NCBI GenBank assembly: GCA_005503065.1
Contig: SCOE01000002.1
Span: 1-64,000 of the forward strand
Length of the DNA: 64,000 nt
Reading direction: 5' to 3'
Source: Comamonadaceae bacterium ALPHA2B
GTDB lineage: Bacteria; Pseudomonadota; Gammaproteobacteria; Burkholderiales; Burkholderiaceae_C
Each line of letters opens with the position of its first letter. The stretch's first letter is position 1. Under the pieces are notes generated by a model that was given only the letters and a program-made list of their open reading frames with translations, had not been told where the DNA came from and did not search any database. Position numbers and translations under genes: made by a program. Shown here one piece after another: positions 34,077-46,947 of the stretch.

Positions 34077-35522
34077 CTAGAGCAGCGGCGAGAACAGCCG
34101 CGCGAAGGCGTCGCCCAAGCGCCGCCAGAAGGACTGCCGGCGATGCGCGCGCACCGGCGCGGCGCTGTGCAGGTCGGTCTCGAACTGGGCCGCGAGCGGC
34201 CGGGCCAGCTCGGGCCCGTACACCACGGCCATGACCTCGAAGTTGAGGCGGAAACTGCGGTTGTCGAAGTTGGCGGTGCCGACCATGGCGCAGTGGTCGT
34301 CGACCACCAGCGTCTTCGAGTGCAGCATGCGGGCCTTGTACTCCCAGATCTTCACGCCGGCGGCGATCAGCTCATCGAAGTACGAGCGCGCGGCGGCGCT
34401 GACGATCAGCGAGTCGCTGCGCCGGGGCACCAGCAGGCGCGTATCGACGCCCCGCAGCGCGGCGCTGGTGAGCGCCATCATCGCGGGCTCGCCGGGCACG
34501 AAGTACGGCGTGGTGAGCCAGCAGCGCTCCTGCGCCGCGTGGATGGCCGAGACGTGCATGCGATGGATGGCCTCGAGCGGGTTGTCCGGCCCGCTGGTGA
34601 CGATCTGCACCGGGATCGGGCCGGGCTCGATGTCGGGCAGCAGCCGCACCAGCTGTGCGTCGATGTCGCGCAGTTGCTCGCCCGTGGCGTAGGCCCAGTC
34701 CTCGAGGAAGGTGGTCTGCAGCCAGCGCACCGCGCTGCCTTCGACGCGCAGATGCACGTCGTGATACGCGTCGGGGCGCGTGCGGGCGTCTTCCTCGTCG
34801 GTGATGTTGACGCCGCCGGTGAAGCCGGTGTGGCCATCGCACACCACGATCTTGCGGTGGGTGCGGTAGTTGGTCACGGGCCGCAGGCGGCGGCCGATGC
34901 GGCTGTCGTGAAAGAGCGCGACGTGCACGCCGGCCTCGCGCAGCGGCGCCATGAAGCGCCGGCCGATGCGCTTGGAGCCCAGCGCGTCGATCAGCAGCCG
35001 CACGGTGACGCCGGCGCGTGCGCGCTCGATCAGCAGTTCCGCCAGGCGGGTGCCGATGCGGTCGGGCTCGTAGATGTAGTACTCGAGGTGGATGTGGTCC
35101 TGCGCGGCCGCAACGGCGTCGAAGATGGCGTCGAAGGCGGCGGCACCGCCCGAGAGCAGCTGCACGCCCGTGGCGCTGGAGATGGGCACGCCGCAGGCCG
35201 CCGTTCCCAGCGCGGACATCTGGCGCAGCGTGTGCGGCGCCTCCCGGGCGCGGTCGCGGATCAGCGCGAGGTCGGCCGGCGCATGGGCGATGGCGCGGCT
35301 TCGCAGCCGCTTCAGACGCTGCTTCTTCAGCCGCTGCGGGCCGAAGAAGTAGTAGATGACGAAGCCCAGGTAGGGCAGCAGCGCCATCGAGAGGATCCAG
35401 CCCAGCGTCGACACCGGCGCGCGCTTCTGCATGACGATCCAGATCGACAGCACCGCGATGTAGAGGCTCCACGCCAGCGACAGCGCGGTCTTCCACTCGG
35501 GCGGGATGGCAGGCAGGATCAC
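34077..35522 (-). CDS. clsA: Cardiolipin synthase A
   Basis: A 481-residue inner-membrane phospholipase-D-family enzyme that condenses two phosphatidylglycerols (E. coli ClsA has 486). Two N-terminal membrane segments (LSLAWSLYIAVLSIWIVM and STLGWILSMALLPYLGFVIY) are followed by two HKD motifs: HRKIVVCDGHTGFTGG with YRTHRK just before it, and HSKTLVVDDHCAMVGT ending NFDNRS. The start is a GTG at 35522 (VILPAIPPEW); no ATG fits. A palindromic element lies upstream (35541-35594), between it and clpA. Confidence 0.92.
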   Translation of the reverse strand: MILPAIPPEWKTALSLAWSLYIAVLSIWIVMQKRAPVSTLGWILSMALLPYLGFVIYYFFGPQRLKKQRLKRLRSRAIAHAPADLALIRDRAREAPHTLRQMSALGTAACGVPISSATGVQLLSGGAAAFDAIFDAVAAAQDHIHLEYYIYEPDRIGTRLAELLIERARAGVTVRLLIDALGSKRIGRRFMAPLREAGVHVALFHDSRIGRRLRPVTNYRTHRKIVVCDGHTGFTGGVNITDEEDARTRPDAYHDVHLRVEGSAVRWLQTTFLEDWAYATGEQLRDIDAQLVRLLPDIEPGPIPVQIVTSGPDNPLEAIHRMHVSAIHAAQERCWLTTPYFVPGEPAMMALTSAALRGVDTRLLVPRRSDSLIVSAAARSYFDELIAAGVKIWEYKARMLHSKTLVVDDHCAMVGTANFDNRSFRLNFEVMAVVYGPELARPLAAQFETDLHSAAPVRAHRRQSFWRRLGDAFARLFSPLL

Positions 35523-35540
35523 ATCGAATCTTTCAAGCGA

Positions 35541-35594
35541 AAAGTGCCTGCAGCGCCCATGCGGCGGGCGCAACCAGCTATCAAAACGATAGCA
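35541..35594 (+). repeat. Two-hairpin palindromic element, copy 7
   Basis: GCGCCC-N7-GGGCGC (35553-35571) is followed by GCTATCAAAACGATAGC (35577-35593). It lies between the clsA start and the clpA terminator. Confidence 0.8.
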
Positions 35595-35628
35595 AAAGAA
35601 AAAGGCCGGCAGCGCGATGCTACCGGCC
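35594..35628 (-). terminator. Rho-independent terminator of clpA
   Basis: A 10-bp stem GGCCGGCAGC / GCTACCGGCC (one mismatch) with a GCGAT loop, followed on the minus strand by a T-rich tail (A-run at 35594-35603). Confidence 0.75.
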
Positions 35629-35670
35629 CTTCGTGGCCAAGGGCCGGACCCGCAGGTCCGGCTCGGGGCG

Positions 35671-37989
<2,319 letters not shown>

Positions 37990-38049
37990 GTGATTTCCTT
38001 TGCCTTGCTGTGAAATGAGACTGAGACCTCAGATGGGTTGGAACCGGAT

Positions 38050-38406
38050 TTATTCAACCGGTTCACTCACGCACTGCAGCGGGTGACCCGCCTGCACCGC
38101 GGCTTCCATCACCTGATTGACCTTGGTGGCGGCCACGTCGCGCGGATAGACACCGCAAACTCCGCGCCCGTCCAGGTGGATCTTCAGCATGATCTGGGTG
38201 GCCGATTCACGGTCCTTGTTGAAGAATTCCTGAATGACGACGACCACGAATTCCATCGGGGTGTAATCGTCATTCAGCATCACGACCTGGTACATCTTCG
38301 GCGGCGCCGTCTTCTGGGGACGGCGTTCCAGCACCACAGAGTCGCCGTCGTCCCGCTGGGGCTGGACAGGCGCCGGAGGTGGCGTGGAGGGTTTTTTCGT
38401 GGCCAT
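38050..38406 (-). CDS. clpS: ClpS adaptor for N-end-rule degradation
   Basis: A 118-residue adaptor that binds N-degrons and hands them to ClpA. The core [20 protein letters not shown] (substrate pocket Asn-Asp-Asp), [20 protein letters not shown] and the final helix [20 protein letters not shown] are diagnostic. It has a Pro-rich flexible N-terminus. The ATG at 38406 (MATKKPST) is preferred over one nine codons upstream. clpA follows 60 bases downstream. Confidence 0.95.
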   Translation of the reverse strand: MATKKPSTPPPAPVQPQRDDGDSVVLERRPQKTAPPKMYQVVMLNDDYTPMEFVVVVIQEFFNKDRESATQIMLKIHLDGRGVCGVYPRDVAATKVNQVMEAAVQAGHPLQCVSEPVE

Positions 38407-38732
38407 GAAATTCATTCTATAGAGCGGCGCCACGCCATGGCGCAGGCTCAGGATTTGGCGTCATGACACCGGAATTCAAGCCGTGGAGGCATCGTGACGG
38501 ATGGCACGGCGAAGTGCAAATGAATAAGCCCCGGCGTGCCATCGGAATTCATTTGGCGCCAGTGGCGGCCCCGCGACATTCGCGCCGCAGCGCTCCGATG
38601 AATGGCCGTAGAATTTTGCGGCACCCTGAGGAGGCGAGAGTTTTGTCAACGACCGGTACGCCCGTCTCGTTGTTGGCAAACCTTCTGCTGGTCGGGAGGC
38701 GTTTTCCAATCACTTCCACAGAGGAATCCGTA
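38407..38732. other. Divergent intergenic region clpS / small exported protein, with interleaved inverted repeats
   Basis: No gene is convincing here. It holds two interleaved inverted pairs: GATGGCACG/CGTGCCATC (38500-38508 with 38535-38543) and CAAATGAAT/ATTCATTTG (38517-38525 with 38547-38555). These could form a pseudoknot or alternative structures in a leader RNA. Confidence 0.45.
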
Positions 38733-39056
38733 ATGAGCAAACTTCTCGCTGCCTTGGTCGCTGGCCTGTTCGCCGCTGGCGCTTACGCCCAGAACCCGCC
38801 CGGCGCTTCGGCCGAGCAAGCCCCCGTGACCAACACCCCCGGCCAAGCCAAGGCGCAAGCCAAGCGCGATGCCAAGCCCCAAGGCCAGGTCAAGCAGGCC
38901 GGCGGCGACATCAACAAGACGCCCGAAGGCGGCGCCGTCGGCACCGACAAGGCCGCCCAGTCGGGCGAAAAGCGCGCTGAAACCCGCGACCAGCGTCGTC
39001 GCAACAAGGACGGCAGCCTGAAGCGCCGCAGCACCCAGGGCGGCACGCCCCAGTGA
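38733..39056 (+). CDS. Small secreted Ala/Lys/Gln-rich protein
   Basis: A 107-residue protein with a Sec signal peptide (MSKLLAALVAGLFAAGAYAQ) and a charged, low-complexity mature part (GQAKAQAKRDAKPQGQVKQA, KRAETRDQRRRNKDGSLKRR). Export to the periplasm is likely; function is unknown. Short periplasmic proteins of this type are often highly expressed in the order, as far as I recall. GAGGA lies 10 bases before the ATG, and a strong terminator follows. Confidence 0.7.
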   Translation: MSKLLAALVAGLFAAGAYAQNPPGASAEQAPVTNTPGQAKAQAKRDAKPQGQVKQAGGDINKTPEGGAVGTDKAAQSGEKRAETRDQRRRNKDGSLKRRSTQGGTPQ

Positions 39057-39080
39057 TTCGGACTTCGGTCTGAACCATGG

Positions 39081-39105
39081 AAAGGCGCCTTCGGGCGCCT
39101 TTTTC
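39081..39105 (+). terminator. Rho-independent terminator
   Basis: AAAGGCGCC-TTCG-GGCGCCTTTTT: a stable stem with a tetraloop and a U-tract, 25 bases after the stop of the small secreted protein gene. Confidence 0.9.
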
Positions 39106-39257
39106 GTTGTCGGCCTCCAAGGCCGTTCCTGAGTTCCGGCTGACCCCGAGGCGCCGCTTGTGCCTTTCGGCGCATCGGTCAGTCGGGCTCGGCGCCTCGG
39201 CCACAATCGGCGCTCCGGCGACCATCGAAGTCGTCGCCCGCTCCAGGATCCATTGCC

Positions 39258-39725
39258 ATGTCCTTCTTGCTCCCTGCCCTCCTTCGCCCCGCTCTCCTCG
39301 GCGCCGCCTTGCTGGCGGCAGGCGTGGCGCTGGCCCAGCAACCGCAGATGGACCTCGAGCGCGTCCGCATCTCGGCGGGCATGTACCAGATCGATGCCCA
39401 GGTCGCGGCCACGCCGGAGCAACGCCAGGTGGGCCTCATGTTTCGCAAGGAGATGCCGCAGTCCGAGGGGATGGTCTTCGTCTTCGAGCAACCGGCGCCA
39501 CAGTGCTTCTGGATGAAGAACACGCTGATCCCGCTGTCGGCCGCTTTCGTGGCCGACGATGGACGCATCGTGAACATCGAGGACATGAAGCCGCAGACCA
39601 CCGACAACCACTGCTCGGCCGAGCCGGTGCGCTACGTGCTCGAAATGAACCAGGGCTGGTTCGCCAAGAAGAACATCAAGAAGGGCTTCAAGCTCGGCGG
39701 CCCGCTGTTCGACGCGCGCCGCTGA
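39258..39725 (+). CDS. DUF192 family exported protein
   Basis: A 155-residue protein with a signal peptide (LLGAALLAAGVALAQ) and a DUF192 domain: TPEQRQVGLMFRKEMPQSEG, MVFVFEQPAPQCFWMKNTLI, PLSAAFVADDGRIVNIEDM and RYVLEMNQGWFAKK. The family is small, periplasmic and of unknown function. It stands alone between two terminators. Confidence 0.9.
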   Translation: MSFLLPALLRPALLGAALLAAGVALAQQPQMDLERVRISAGMYQIDAQVAATPEQRQVGLMFRKEMPQSEGMVFVFEQPAPQCFWMKNTLIPLSAAFVADDGRIVNIEDMKPQTTDNHCSAEPVRYVLEMNQGWFAKKNIKKGFKLGGPLFDARR

Positions 39726-39741
39726 CTCGCACACGATCGAC

Positions 39742-39768
39742 CACGAAAAAGCCGACCCGCAGGTCGGC
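39742..39768 (-). terminator. Terminator between DUF192 and sodB
   Basis: Stem GCCGACC-CGCA-GGTCGGC (39751-39768) with an A-run at 39746-39750, giving a T-tail on the minus strand for sodB. It may also stop plus-strand transcripts. Confidence 0.75.
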
Positions 39769-39794
39769 TTCAGGTGTGACAGCGAGATGCGGGA

Positions 39795-40376
39795 TCAGCC
39801 GAAGTTCTTCGCCGCGAAATCCCAGTTGACGAGCTTCGCAAGGAAGGTCTCGACGAACTTGGGACGCAGATTGCGGTAGTCGATGTAGTAGGCGTGCTCC
39901 CAGACGTCGACGGTGAGCAGAGCCTTGTCGTCGGTCGTGAGCGGCGTGCCGGCGGCACCGGTGTTCACGATGTCGACGGAGCCATCGGGCTTCTTCACCA
40001 GCCAGGTCCAGCCCGAACCGAAGTTGCCGACGGCCGACTTGACGAAGGCTTCCTTGAAAGCGTCGAAGCTGCCCCACTTGGCATCGATGGCCTTGGCCAA
40101 TGCACCGCTCGGCGCGCCGCCGCCCTGAGGCTTCATGCAGTTCCAGAAGAAGGTGTGGTTCCAGATCTGGGCTGCATTGTTGTAGATGCCGCCGCTGGAC
40201 TTCTTGACGATCTCCTCGAGCGGCATGCTCTCGAACTCGGTTCCCTTCTGCAGGTTGTTCAAGTTGACCACGTAGGCGTTGTGATGCTTGCCGTAGTGGT
40301 ACTCCATGGTTTCCTTCGAGTACTCGGGCGCCAGTGCGTCCAGGGCATACGGGAGGGGTGGCAGGACGTGTTCCAT
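39795..40376 (-). CDS. sodB: Superoxide dismutase, iron type
   Basis: A 193-residue Fe-superoxide dismutase converting superoxide to peroxide and oxygen. Metal ligands fit the family: His in [11 protein letters not shown], His in [12 protein letters not shown], and Asp/His in [14 protein letters not shown]. The motif [13 protein letters not shown] is typical. The Gln-bearing second-sphere pattern matches the Fe rather than the Mn type. The ATG at 40376 is clear. Confidence 0.97.
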   Translation of the reverse strand: MEHVLPPLPYALDALAPEYSKETMEYHYGKHHNAYVVNLNNLQKGTEFESMPLEEIVKKSSGGIYNNAAQIWNHTFFWNCMKPQGGGAPSGALAKAIDAKWGSFDAFKEAFVKSAVGNFGSGWTWLVKKPDGSVDIVNTGAAGTPLTTDDKALLTVDVWEHAYYIDYRNLRPKFVETFLAKLVNWDFAAKNFG

Positions 40377-40423
40377 CTTGTTGCTCGTGGGTTGGTTGAA
40401 GGACGAACGATTCTAGAAAGGAT

Positions 40424-41746
40424 TCATGCAGGCCGCGTCGGACGCGGGATTGTGCCGACCGCCTCGACCGTCAGGTAGGCTTCGCCGTCGGACAGCTCCG
40501 CACGCACCGGCTGCCCCGGCTCCAGCTGCGCAGCACGTGTGATGGGCACGCCTTCGGTGTCGGCCAGCCAGGCATAGCCGCGTTGCAGCACCAGTGCCGG
40601 ATCGAGCAGTTCGAGACGCAGTGCCTCTCGCGCGAGCCGTTCATGGTGCCGCGACAGCATCGCCTCGAATTTGGCATGCCAATCGGCCTGCAGCGCCCGC
40701 TGCATCTGCGCAGAGCGCTCCAATTTCGATAGCGCCGCGTGATGCATGCGCTGGGCCGCGTGGCTGAGCTCGATGCGCTGGCGCGCCACCATGGCGGACG
40801 GGCGCCCCAGGCGCCCCGCCGCAAGGTCCAGGCGCTGGCCCTGTGCGTCGAGGCGACTGCCGATGGCGTCGCGCAAGCGTTCCTCGAGCAATTCCAAGGC
40901 GCCAAGCCACAGCTCGCGCGGCGCGGATGCCAGTTCGGCCGCCGCGGTGGGCGTGGGTGCGCGCACGTCGGCGCAGAAGTCGGCGATGGTGAAGTCCGTC
41001 TCGTGGCCGACGCCAGACATCACCGGCACCGGACTCCGCACGATGGTGCGTGCGAGCGTCTCGTCATTGAAGGCCCAGAGGTCCTCGATGGAACCGCCAC
41101 CGCGCACCAGGAGGATGAGGTCGACCGGTGGCGACAGCGCATACAGCGACTCCAGCGCCTGCGCCAGTTCGGCCGGCGCCTGGGCGCCCTGCACGGCCGC
41201 GGGCACGAGGACGACCGGAATGTGGGGCACGCGGCGACGCAGCGCGGTCACGACGTCGTGAAGTGCCGCCGCCCCGCGAGAGGTGACCAAGCCGATGCGC
41301 CGGGGCATCGTCGGCAGGGGGCGCTTGCGTGCAGGGTCGAACAGGCCTTCCGCCTCCAGTTTGGCCTTGCGCCGCATGAACTGCTCGAAGAGCGCGCCCT
41401 GCCCGGCCCTGCGCAGGCTCTCGACCACCAGCTGCAGATCGCCACGCGGCTCATAGACCGCGAGCCGACCGCGCACCTCGACCTGGTCGCCATCGCGCGG
41501 CGTGAAGTCGAGCAGCGACGCGGCGCGACGGAACATGGCGCAACGCAGCTGTCCTGCGGCGTCCTTGAGCGAGAAGTAGCAATGGCCGCTGCCGGCGCGT
41601 GAGAAACCCGAGATCTCGCCCTGGACCGCCACCGGGTTGAAACGCGCATCGAGCGCATCGGCCACCGCGCGGCACAGCGCACCGACGGCCCAGACGCGCG
41701 TACCCGCGTCGACGCGCGGGCCGCGCGAGTGTTCGAATTCGCTCAT
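40424..41746 (-). CDS. xseA: Exodeoxyribonuclease VII large subunit
   Basis: A 440-residue nuclease subunit. The N-terminal OB fold carries VQGEISGFSRAGSGHCYFSL; the catalytic domain carries RRIGLVTSRGAAALHDVVTA, LILLVRGGGSIEDLWAFNDE and VMSGVGHETDFTIADFCADV, followed by a long helical region. The start at 41746 has GAGGAGGG upstream; 62 upstream codons are not protein-like. The coiled-coil part contains a degenerate palindromic element (40687-40733) encoding ALSKLERSAQ. No xseB lies nearby. Confidence 0.95.
   Translation of the reverse strand: MSEFEHSRGPRVDAGTRVWAVGALCRAVADALDARFNPVAVQGEISGFSRAGSGHCYFSLKDAAGQLRCAMFRRAASLLDFTPRDGDQVEVRGRLAVYEPRGDLQLVVESLRRAGQGALFEQFMRRKAKLEAEGLFDPARKRPLPTMPRRIGLVTSRGAAALHDVVTALRRRVPHIPVVLVPAAVQGAQAPAELAQALESLYALSPPVDLILLVRGGGSIEDLWAFNDETLARTIVRSPVPVMSGVGHETDFTIADFCADVRAPTPTAAAELASAPRELWLGALELLEERLRDAIGSRLDAQGQRLDLAAGRLGRPSAMVARQRIELSHAAQRMHHAALSKLERSAQMQRALQADWHAKFEAMLSRHHERLAREALRLELLDPALVLQRGYAWLADTEGVPITRAAQLEPGQPVRAELSDGEAYLTVEAVGTIPRPTRPA
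40687..40733 (+). repeat. Two-hairpin palindromic element, copy 8 (degenerate, inside xseA)
   Basis: CCTGCAGCGCCCGC...GCGCAGAGCGCT then CCAATTTCGATAGC follow the consensus, but the left AGCTAT arm is replaced by CGCTCC. The reading frame is intact. Confidence 0.55.
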
Positions 41747-42062
41747 CGCGCCGCCCTCCTCGCCGCGCCACGTCGTCCACAAGCGCGCGCGCATCCCCCC
41801 AGGCTGGGTCCGCAAGGGCACAGGCGCCACGACTTGCCGTGCAAGTGCTTGATCTGATTGGAAAAAGTGCTGCTCAAAATTCGGTCGATCTGGCGCAGGC
41901 CACGGCTGGCGTGGCTTTCGCAGAGTTGCCAAGGGGGTTAATCACAAAGTTGTCCACAGAAACTGTGAGCGAAGTCCGACAGTGCGCACCACCGTCTCCG
42001 CTGGGTAGGCTCGGTCATAATCGCCGCCGCATTTGCGTGGCCGCCGGCCCGGAGGGACCCCC
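41747..42062. other. Divergent intergenic region xseA / exbB
   Basis: About 316 bases without a gene. It holds the two divergent promoters. A CATAAT -10-like hexamer (42016-42021) lies 42 bases before the exbB start. A single TTGTCCACA resembles a DnaA box. Confidence 0.35.
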
Positions 42063-42695
42063 TTGTTTTCGATCATAGTTGCTGCAGGCTGGCCGATCTG
42101 GCCGCTGCTTCTCTGCTCGGTGCTGGCGCTGGCGCTGGTCATCGAACGCTTCGTGAGCCTCAAGACCGCCAAGGTGCTGCCGCCCAAGCTGCTGAGCGAG
42201 GCGATGAGCGTGTCGCAGGTGGGCATTCCCGGGCCCGACGTGGTCACCAAGCTGGAGCAGAACTCGGCCCTGGGCCAGGTGCTCGCAGCGGGTTTTCGCG
42301 CCGTCAACGCCAACCCGCGCTGCACCGAGGAGGACGTGCGGGTGGCCATGGAGTCGACCGGCCGCGCCGTGGCCCACAAGCTCGAGCGCTACTTGCCCGC
42401 CCTCGCAACCATCGCCTCCGCCGCCCCGCTGCTGGGCCTGCTGGGCACGGTGATCGGCATGATCGAGATCTTCGGCTCGCAGTCGCCGGCCAGCGGCGCC
42501 GCCGGCACGGGCAACCCGGCGCAGCTCGCGCACGGCATCTCGATCGCGCTGTACAACACCGCCTTCGGCCTGATCGTCGCCATCCCGACGCTGATCTTCT
42601 GGCGCTACTTCCGCTCGCGCGTGGATGAATACCTGCTCAACCTCGAACTGGCGGGCGAACGCTTCGCGCGCCACCTGACCGCCGTGCGCAAGTAG
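42063..42695 (+). CDS. exbB: MotA/TolQ/ExbB proton-channel family protein
   Basis: A 210-residue inner-membrane proton-channel subunit energising outer-membrane transport with its ExbD partner. Three membrane segments: [20 protein letters not shown], then [20 protein letters not shown] and [20 protein letters not shown]. The start is a TTG at 42063 with GGAGG seven bases upstream; it gives the FSII...[10 protein letters not shown]-terminus usual for this family, whereas the ATG at 42033 lies before the ribosome site. It leads the exbBD-lpxK-ycaR-kdsB-adk cluster. Confidence 0.92.
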   Translation: MFSIIVAAGWPIWPLLLCSVLALALVIERFVSLKTAKVLPPKLLSEAMSVSQVGIPGPDVVTKLEQNSALGQVLAAGFRAVNANPRCTEEDVRVAMESTGRAVAHKLERYLPALATIASAAPLLGLLGTVIGMIEIFGSQSPASGAAGTGNPAQLAHGISIALYNTAFGLIVAIPTLIFWRYFRSRVDEYLLNLELAGERFARHLTAVRK

Positions 42696-42704
42696 GCCGC
42701 CGCC

Positions 42705-43139
42705 ATGAGTCGCATGCGCTTTCGCCACGGCTCGCAGGAGGAGCCGGAGATCAATCTGATCCCCTTCATCGACGTGCTGCTGGTCGTGCTCATCTTCCTG
42801 ATGCTGTCGACCACCTACAGCAAGTTCACCGAGATGGAAGTGCGCCTGCCGGTGGCCGATGCCGAGGCGCAGCGCGACCGGCCCAAGGAGATCGTGGTGG
42901 CAGTGGGCGCCGACGGCCGCTACGCGGTCAACCGGACCGTTCTGCCAGAGCGCGGCGTCGATGCCGTGACCGCGGCGCTGTCGGCCGCCGCCGGTGGCAA
43001 CAAGGACAACGTGGTCATCATCAGTGCCGACGCCACCGCGGCGCACCAGTCGGTGATCACGGTGATGGAGGCCGCGCGCCGCGCCGGCCTGATGCAGATC
43101 ACCTTCGCCACGCAGACCGCGGCGCAGGCCGCGCGCTGA
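42705..43139 (+). CDS. exbD: ExbD/TolR biopolymer transport protein
   Basis: A 144-residue partner of the proton channel. One membrane segment ([20 protein letters not shown], with the conserved Asp at about 23) is followed by a periplasmic domain ending in [20 protein letters not shown]. It starts nine bases after the exbB stop. Confidence 0.95.
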   Translation: MSRMRFRHGSQEEPEINLIPFIDVLLVVLIFLMLSTTYSKFTEMEVRLPVADAEAQRDRPKEIVVAVGADGRYAVNRTVLPERGVDAVTAALSAAAGGNKDNVVIISADATAAHQSVITVMEAARRAGLMQITFATQTAAQAAR

Positions 43140-43162
43140 CCCGCGCCGGGCCGCCCACCGCC

Positions 43163-44116
43163 ATGCTGCAGCGCGCATGGTTGCATCGCGGCCTGCTGGC
43201 CCGCCTGCTGTGGCCGCTCTCTCTTGTCTACGGCAGCATCGCCGCCGTGCGGCGGATGGCCTACCGCCGCGGCTGGAAGGCGTCGCACAGCGTCGGCGTG
43301 CCGGTGGTCGTGGTGGGCAACGTCATGACCGGCGGCGCCGGCAAGACGCCCGTGGTGATGGCGGTGGTCCAGCACCTGCAGACGCGCGGCCTGGCGGTGG
43401 GCGTGGTCTCGCGCGGCTACGGCCGCCGCACGCAGGACGGCCGCGAGGTGCATGCCGACAGCGACCCACGCGACGTCGGCGACGAGCCGCTGCTGGTGCA
43501 TCGCACGACCGGCGCGCCGGTGGTGGTGGACCGCGACCGGGTGGCCGCCGCGCGCCGCCTGCTGGCCGCCCATCCCGAAGTGAGCCTGATCGTGAGCGAC
43601 GACGGGCTGCAGCACCTGGCGCTGCGGCGCGACGTCGAGATCTGCGTGTTCGACGACCGGGGCGCGGGCAATGGTTGGTTGCTGCCCGCGGGGCCCTTGC
43701 GCGAATCCTGGCCCCGGAGCTGCGACATCGTGCTGCACACGGGCGATCACCCGGCCTTCGCCGGCTTCACGGCGCGGCGCGCGCTCGCCGACCATGCCCT
43801 CGGGCAGGACGGCGGCCACGTGCCACTGGCCGAACTCGCACGCCGACCGAACGTGATCGCGCTGGCCGGCATCGCGAACCCCGAGCGCTTCTTCGACATG
43901 CTTCGCGCCCGCGGCATCGCTCCCGCGCAGTGCATCGCCCTGCCCGATCACTATGATTTCGATAGCTGGTCGCGCCCGCCCGGTGGACCTTACAGCCTGA
44001 TCTGCACCGAAAAGGATGCCGCGAAGCTATGGCGCGTGGCGCCCGATGCGCTGGCCGTGCCACTGGTGTTCGCGCCCGAGCCGGCGTTCTTCGCCGCCCT
44101 GGACGCACGACTATGA
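43163..44116 (+). CDS. lpxK: Tetraacyldisaccharide 4'-kinase
   Basis: A 317-residue membrane-associated kinase adding the 4'-phosphate in lipid A synthesis. The P-loop [17 protein letters not shown] (about 48-64) and [10 protein letters not shown], plus [20 protein letters not shown] and LPAGPLRE, are diagnostic. The C-terminal region [10 protein letters not shown] is also typical. A palindromic element in reverse orientation (43948-43990) lies in frame as [11 protein letters not shown] just before it. Confidence 0.95.
   Translation: MLQRAWLHRGLLARLLWPLSLVYGSIAAVRRMAYRRGWKASHSVGVPVVVVGNVMTGGAGKTPVVMAVVQHLQTRGLAVGVVSRGYGRRTQDGREVHADSDPRDVGDEPLLVHRTTGAPVVVDRDRVAAARRLLAAHPEVSLIVSDDGLQHLALRRDVEICVFDDRGAGNGWLLPAGPLRESWPRSCDIVLHTGDHPAFAGFTARRALADHALGQDGGHVPLAELARRPNVIALAGIANPERFFDMLRARGIAPAQCIALPDHYDFDSWSRPPGGPYSLICTEKDAAKLWRVAPDALAVPLVFAPEPAFFAALDARL
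43948..43990 (-). repeat. Two-hairpin palindromic element, copy 9 (inside lpxK)
   Basis: In reverse orientation: GGGCGGGCGCGACCAGCTAT then CGAAATCATAG. It is in frame within lpxK and encodes [13 protein letters not shown]. Confidence 0.7.
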
Positions 44117-44123
44117 TCCCCCG

Positions 44124-44306
44124 ATGGACACCAAGCTCCTTGAACTTCTGGTCTGCCCCGTCACCAAGGGGCCGTTGAACTGGAATCCCGAAAAGCAGGA
44201 ACTGTCCTCGCGCAGCGCGCGGCTCGCCTATCCGGTGCGCGATGGCATCCCCATCCTGCTGGAGACCGAGGCACGCACACTGACCGACGACGAACTGGGA
44301 CTCTGA
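44124..44306 (+). CDS. ycaR: Trm112/YcaR family protein
   Basis: A 60-residue protein of the Trm112-like family. It has [20 protein letters not shown], a single Cys where zinc-binding relatives have more, and [17 protein letters not shown]. It always sits between lpxK and kdsB in this group. A chaperone-like or LPS-related role is suggested by context only. Confidence 0.9.
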   Translation: MDTKLLELLVCPVTKGPLNWNPEKQELSSRSARLAYPVRDGIPILLETEARTLTDDELGL

Positions 44307-44310
44307 TCGC

Positions 44311-45856
<1,546 letters not shown>

Positions 45857-45881
45857 ATCCGTCCCCCGGGCAGCAGAAAAA

Positions 45882-45906
45882 GCCACCGCACGCGGTGGCT
45901 TTTTTC
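45882..45906 (+). terminator. Rho-independent terminator after adk
   Basis: GCCACCG-CACG-CGGTGGC followed by TTTTTTT. The A-run on the other side means it could also serve the minus-strand asparaginase gene. Confidence 0.9.
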
Positions 45907-45930
45907 CGCCCGACGCGCACGCCACGGGGC

Positions 45931-46911
45931 TCAGCCCTGCATCAGCGACAGCATCAATGCGATGCGCGCCTTGACCGGGCTCAACGCGCCCGCATCGGGC
46001 AGCGTGTGACGCGCCCCCGGGACGATCTGCCCGACAGCACAGCGCGTCGCACGCACCACCCGGATGCCCGCAGCCTGCGCGCGCAGCAGCGCCTGCTCCA
46101 GCGAGGCATGCACAGTGCCGTTGCCGGTGGCGGCGACCACCAGTCCCTGGACCGCATCCGCGGCGCCCGCTTCGCGCTCGCGCACCAGCAGATCGACCAG
46201 CGCCGCACCCGCGCCAGCGTGGCTCGTCACGATCTCCACGCGCGGCCAGGCCACAGCCGATGCTATCTTTTTCATAGCTGCCTGCGCCTGCCCCTCGGGC
46301 GCTGCAGGCCAGTTGCGTGCCTGGCGCAGTTGCCCTTCCTCCATGTAGCCGATGGGCCCCATGTCCCCTGAGGAGAAGGCATCGATCCGGTAGGGGTGCA
46401 CCTTCTGGACGTCGAGCGCGCCATGGACCGTGCCCGCGCACACGACGGTGACGCCCCGTACACCGGGCGTCGCAGCCAAAACGACGGCATCACGGATGTT
46501 CTGCGGACCATCCGGCACCAGCGCCGAAGCCGGCCGCATGGCGCAGGTGAGCACGACGGGTTTGAAGGCCGCCAGCACTTCATGGAGGAAGAAGGCGGTC
46601 TCCTCGAGCGTGTCGGTGCCATGCGTGATGACCACGCCGGTGACCTCGTCCTGCGCCAGCCAGTGCGCGCAGCGCGCCGCGAGCACCTGCCACACGCCCA
46701 CATCCATGTCCTTGCTGTCGATGTTGGCCACCTGCTCGGCAGACAGCGCGACACCGGGGACCTCGAGCCCGTCGATCAGGTCGGACACGCCCACCTCGCC
46801 CGCGGTGTAACCCACGTTGTCGCCAGCGGCCGGGGCACGGCCCGCGATCGTCCCGCCCGTTCCCAGCACGACCACATGGGCAGCCTGGCCCTTCGTTTCG
46901 CCTGTCGTCAT
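45931..46911 (-). CDS. Asparaginase
   Basis: A 326-residue L-asparaginase hydrolysing asparagine to aspartate and ammonia. The two catalytic Thr motifs are present: VVVLGTGGTIAGRAP (Thr near 20) and GVVITHGTDTLEETAFFLHE (Thr-Asp near 100). VLTCAMRPAS and SSGDMGPIGY are typical. No signal peptide is seen, so it is cytoplasmic. A palindromic element in reverse orientation (46260-46313) is translated in frame as AAMKKIASAV. It diverges from lexA; the two promoters are close. Confidence 0.93.
   Translation of the reverse strand: MTTGETKGQAAHVVVLGTGGTIAGRAPAAGDNVGYTAGEVGVSDLIDGLEVPGVALSAEQVANIDSKDMDVGVWQVLAARCAHWLAQDEVTGVVITHGTDTLEETAFFLHEVLAAFKPVVLTCAMRPASALVPDGPQNIRDAVVLAATPGVRGVTVVCAGTVHGALDVQKVHPYRIDAFSSGDMGPIGYMEEGQLRQARNWPAAPEGQAQAAMKKIASAVAWPRVEIVTSHAGAGAALVDLLVREREAGAADAVQGLVVAATGNGTVHASLEQALLRAQAAGIRVVRATRCAVGQIVPGARHTLPDAGALSPVKARIALMLSLMQG
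46260..46313 (-). repeat. Two-hairpin palindromic element, copy 10 (inside asparaginase gene)
   Basis: GCTATCTTTTTCATAGC (46262-46278) is followed by the GC-rich hairpin GCGCC...GGCGC (46284-46302) and TGCAGGCC. It is in reverse orientation relative to copies 1-7. Confidence 0.8.
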
Positions 46912-46918
46912 CGTCTGC

Positions 46919-46947
46919 TTGCCAATCGAATGGAAACTGGTTAAAAA
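46919..46947 (+). promoter_or_regulatory. lexA promoter
   Basis: TTGCCA (46919-46924) and TAAAAA (46942-46947) lie 17 bases apart; the -10 is overlapped by the first SOS box. Confidence 0.5.

Noticed and set aside
41950-41965. TTGTCCACA resembling a DnaA box near xseA/exbB
   Set aside because: A single near-match without a cluster, AT-rich unwinding region or dnaA/dnaN neighbours; not an origin.
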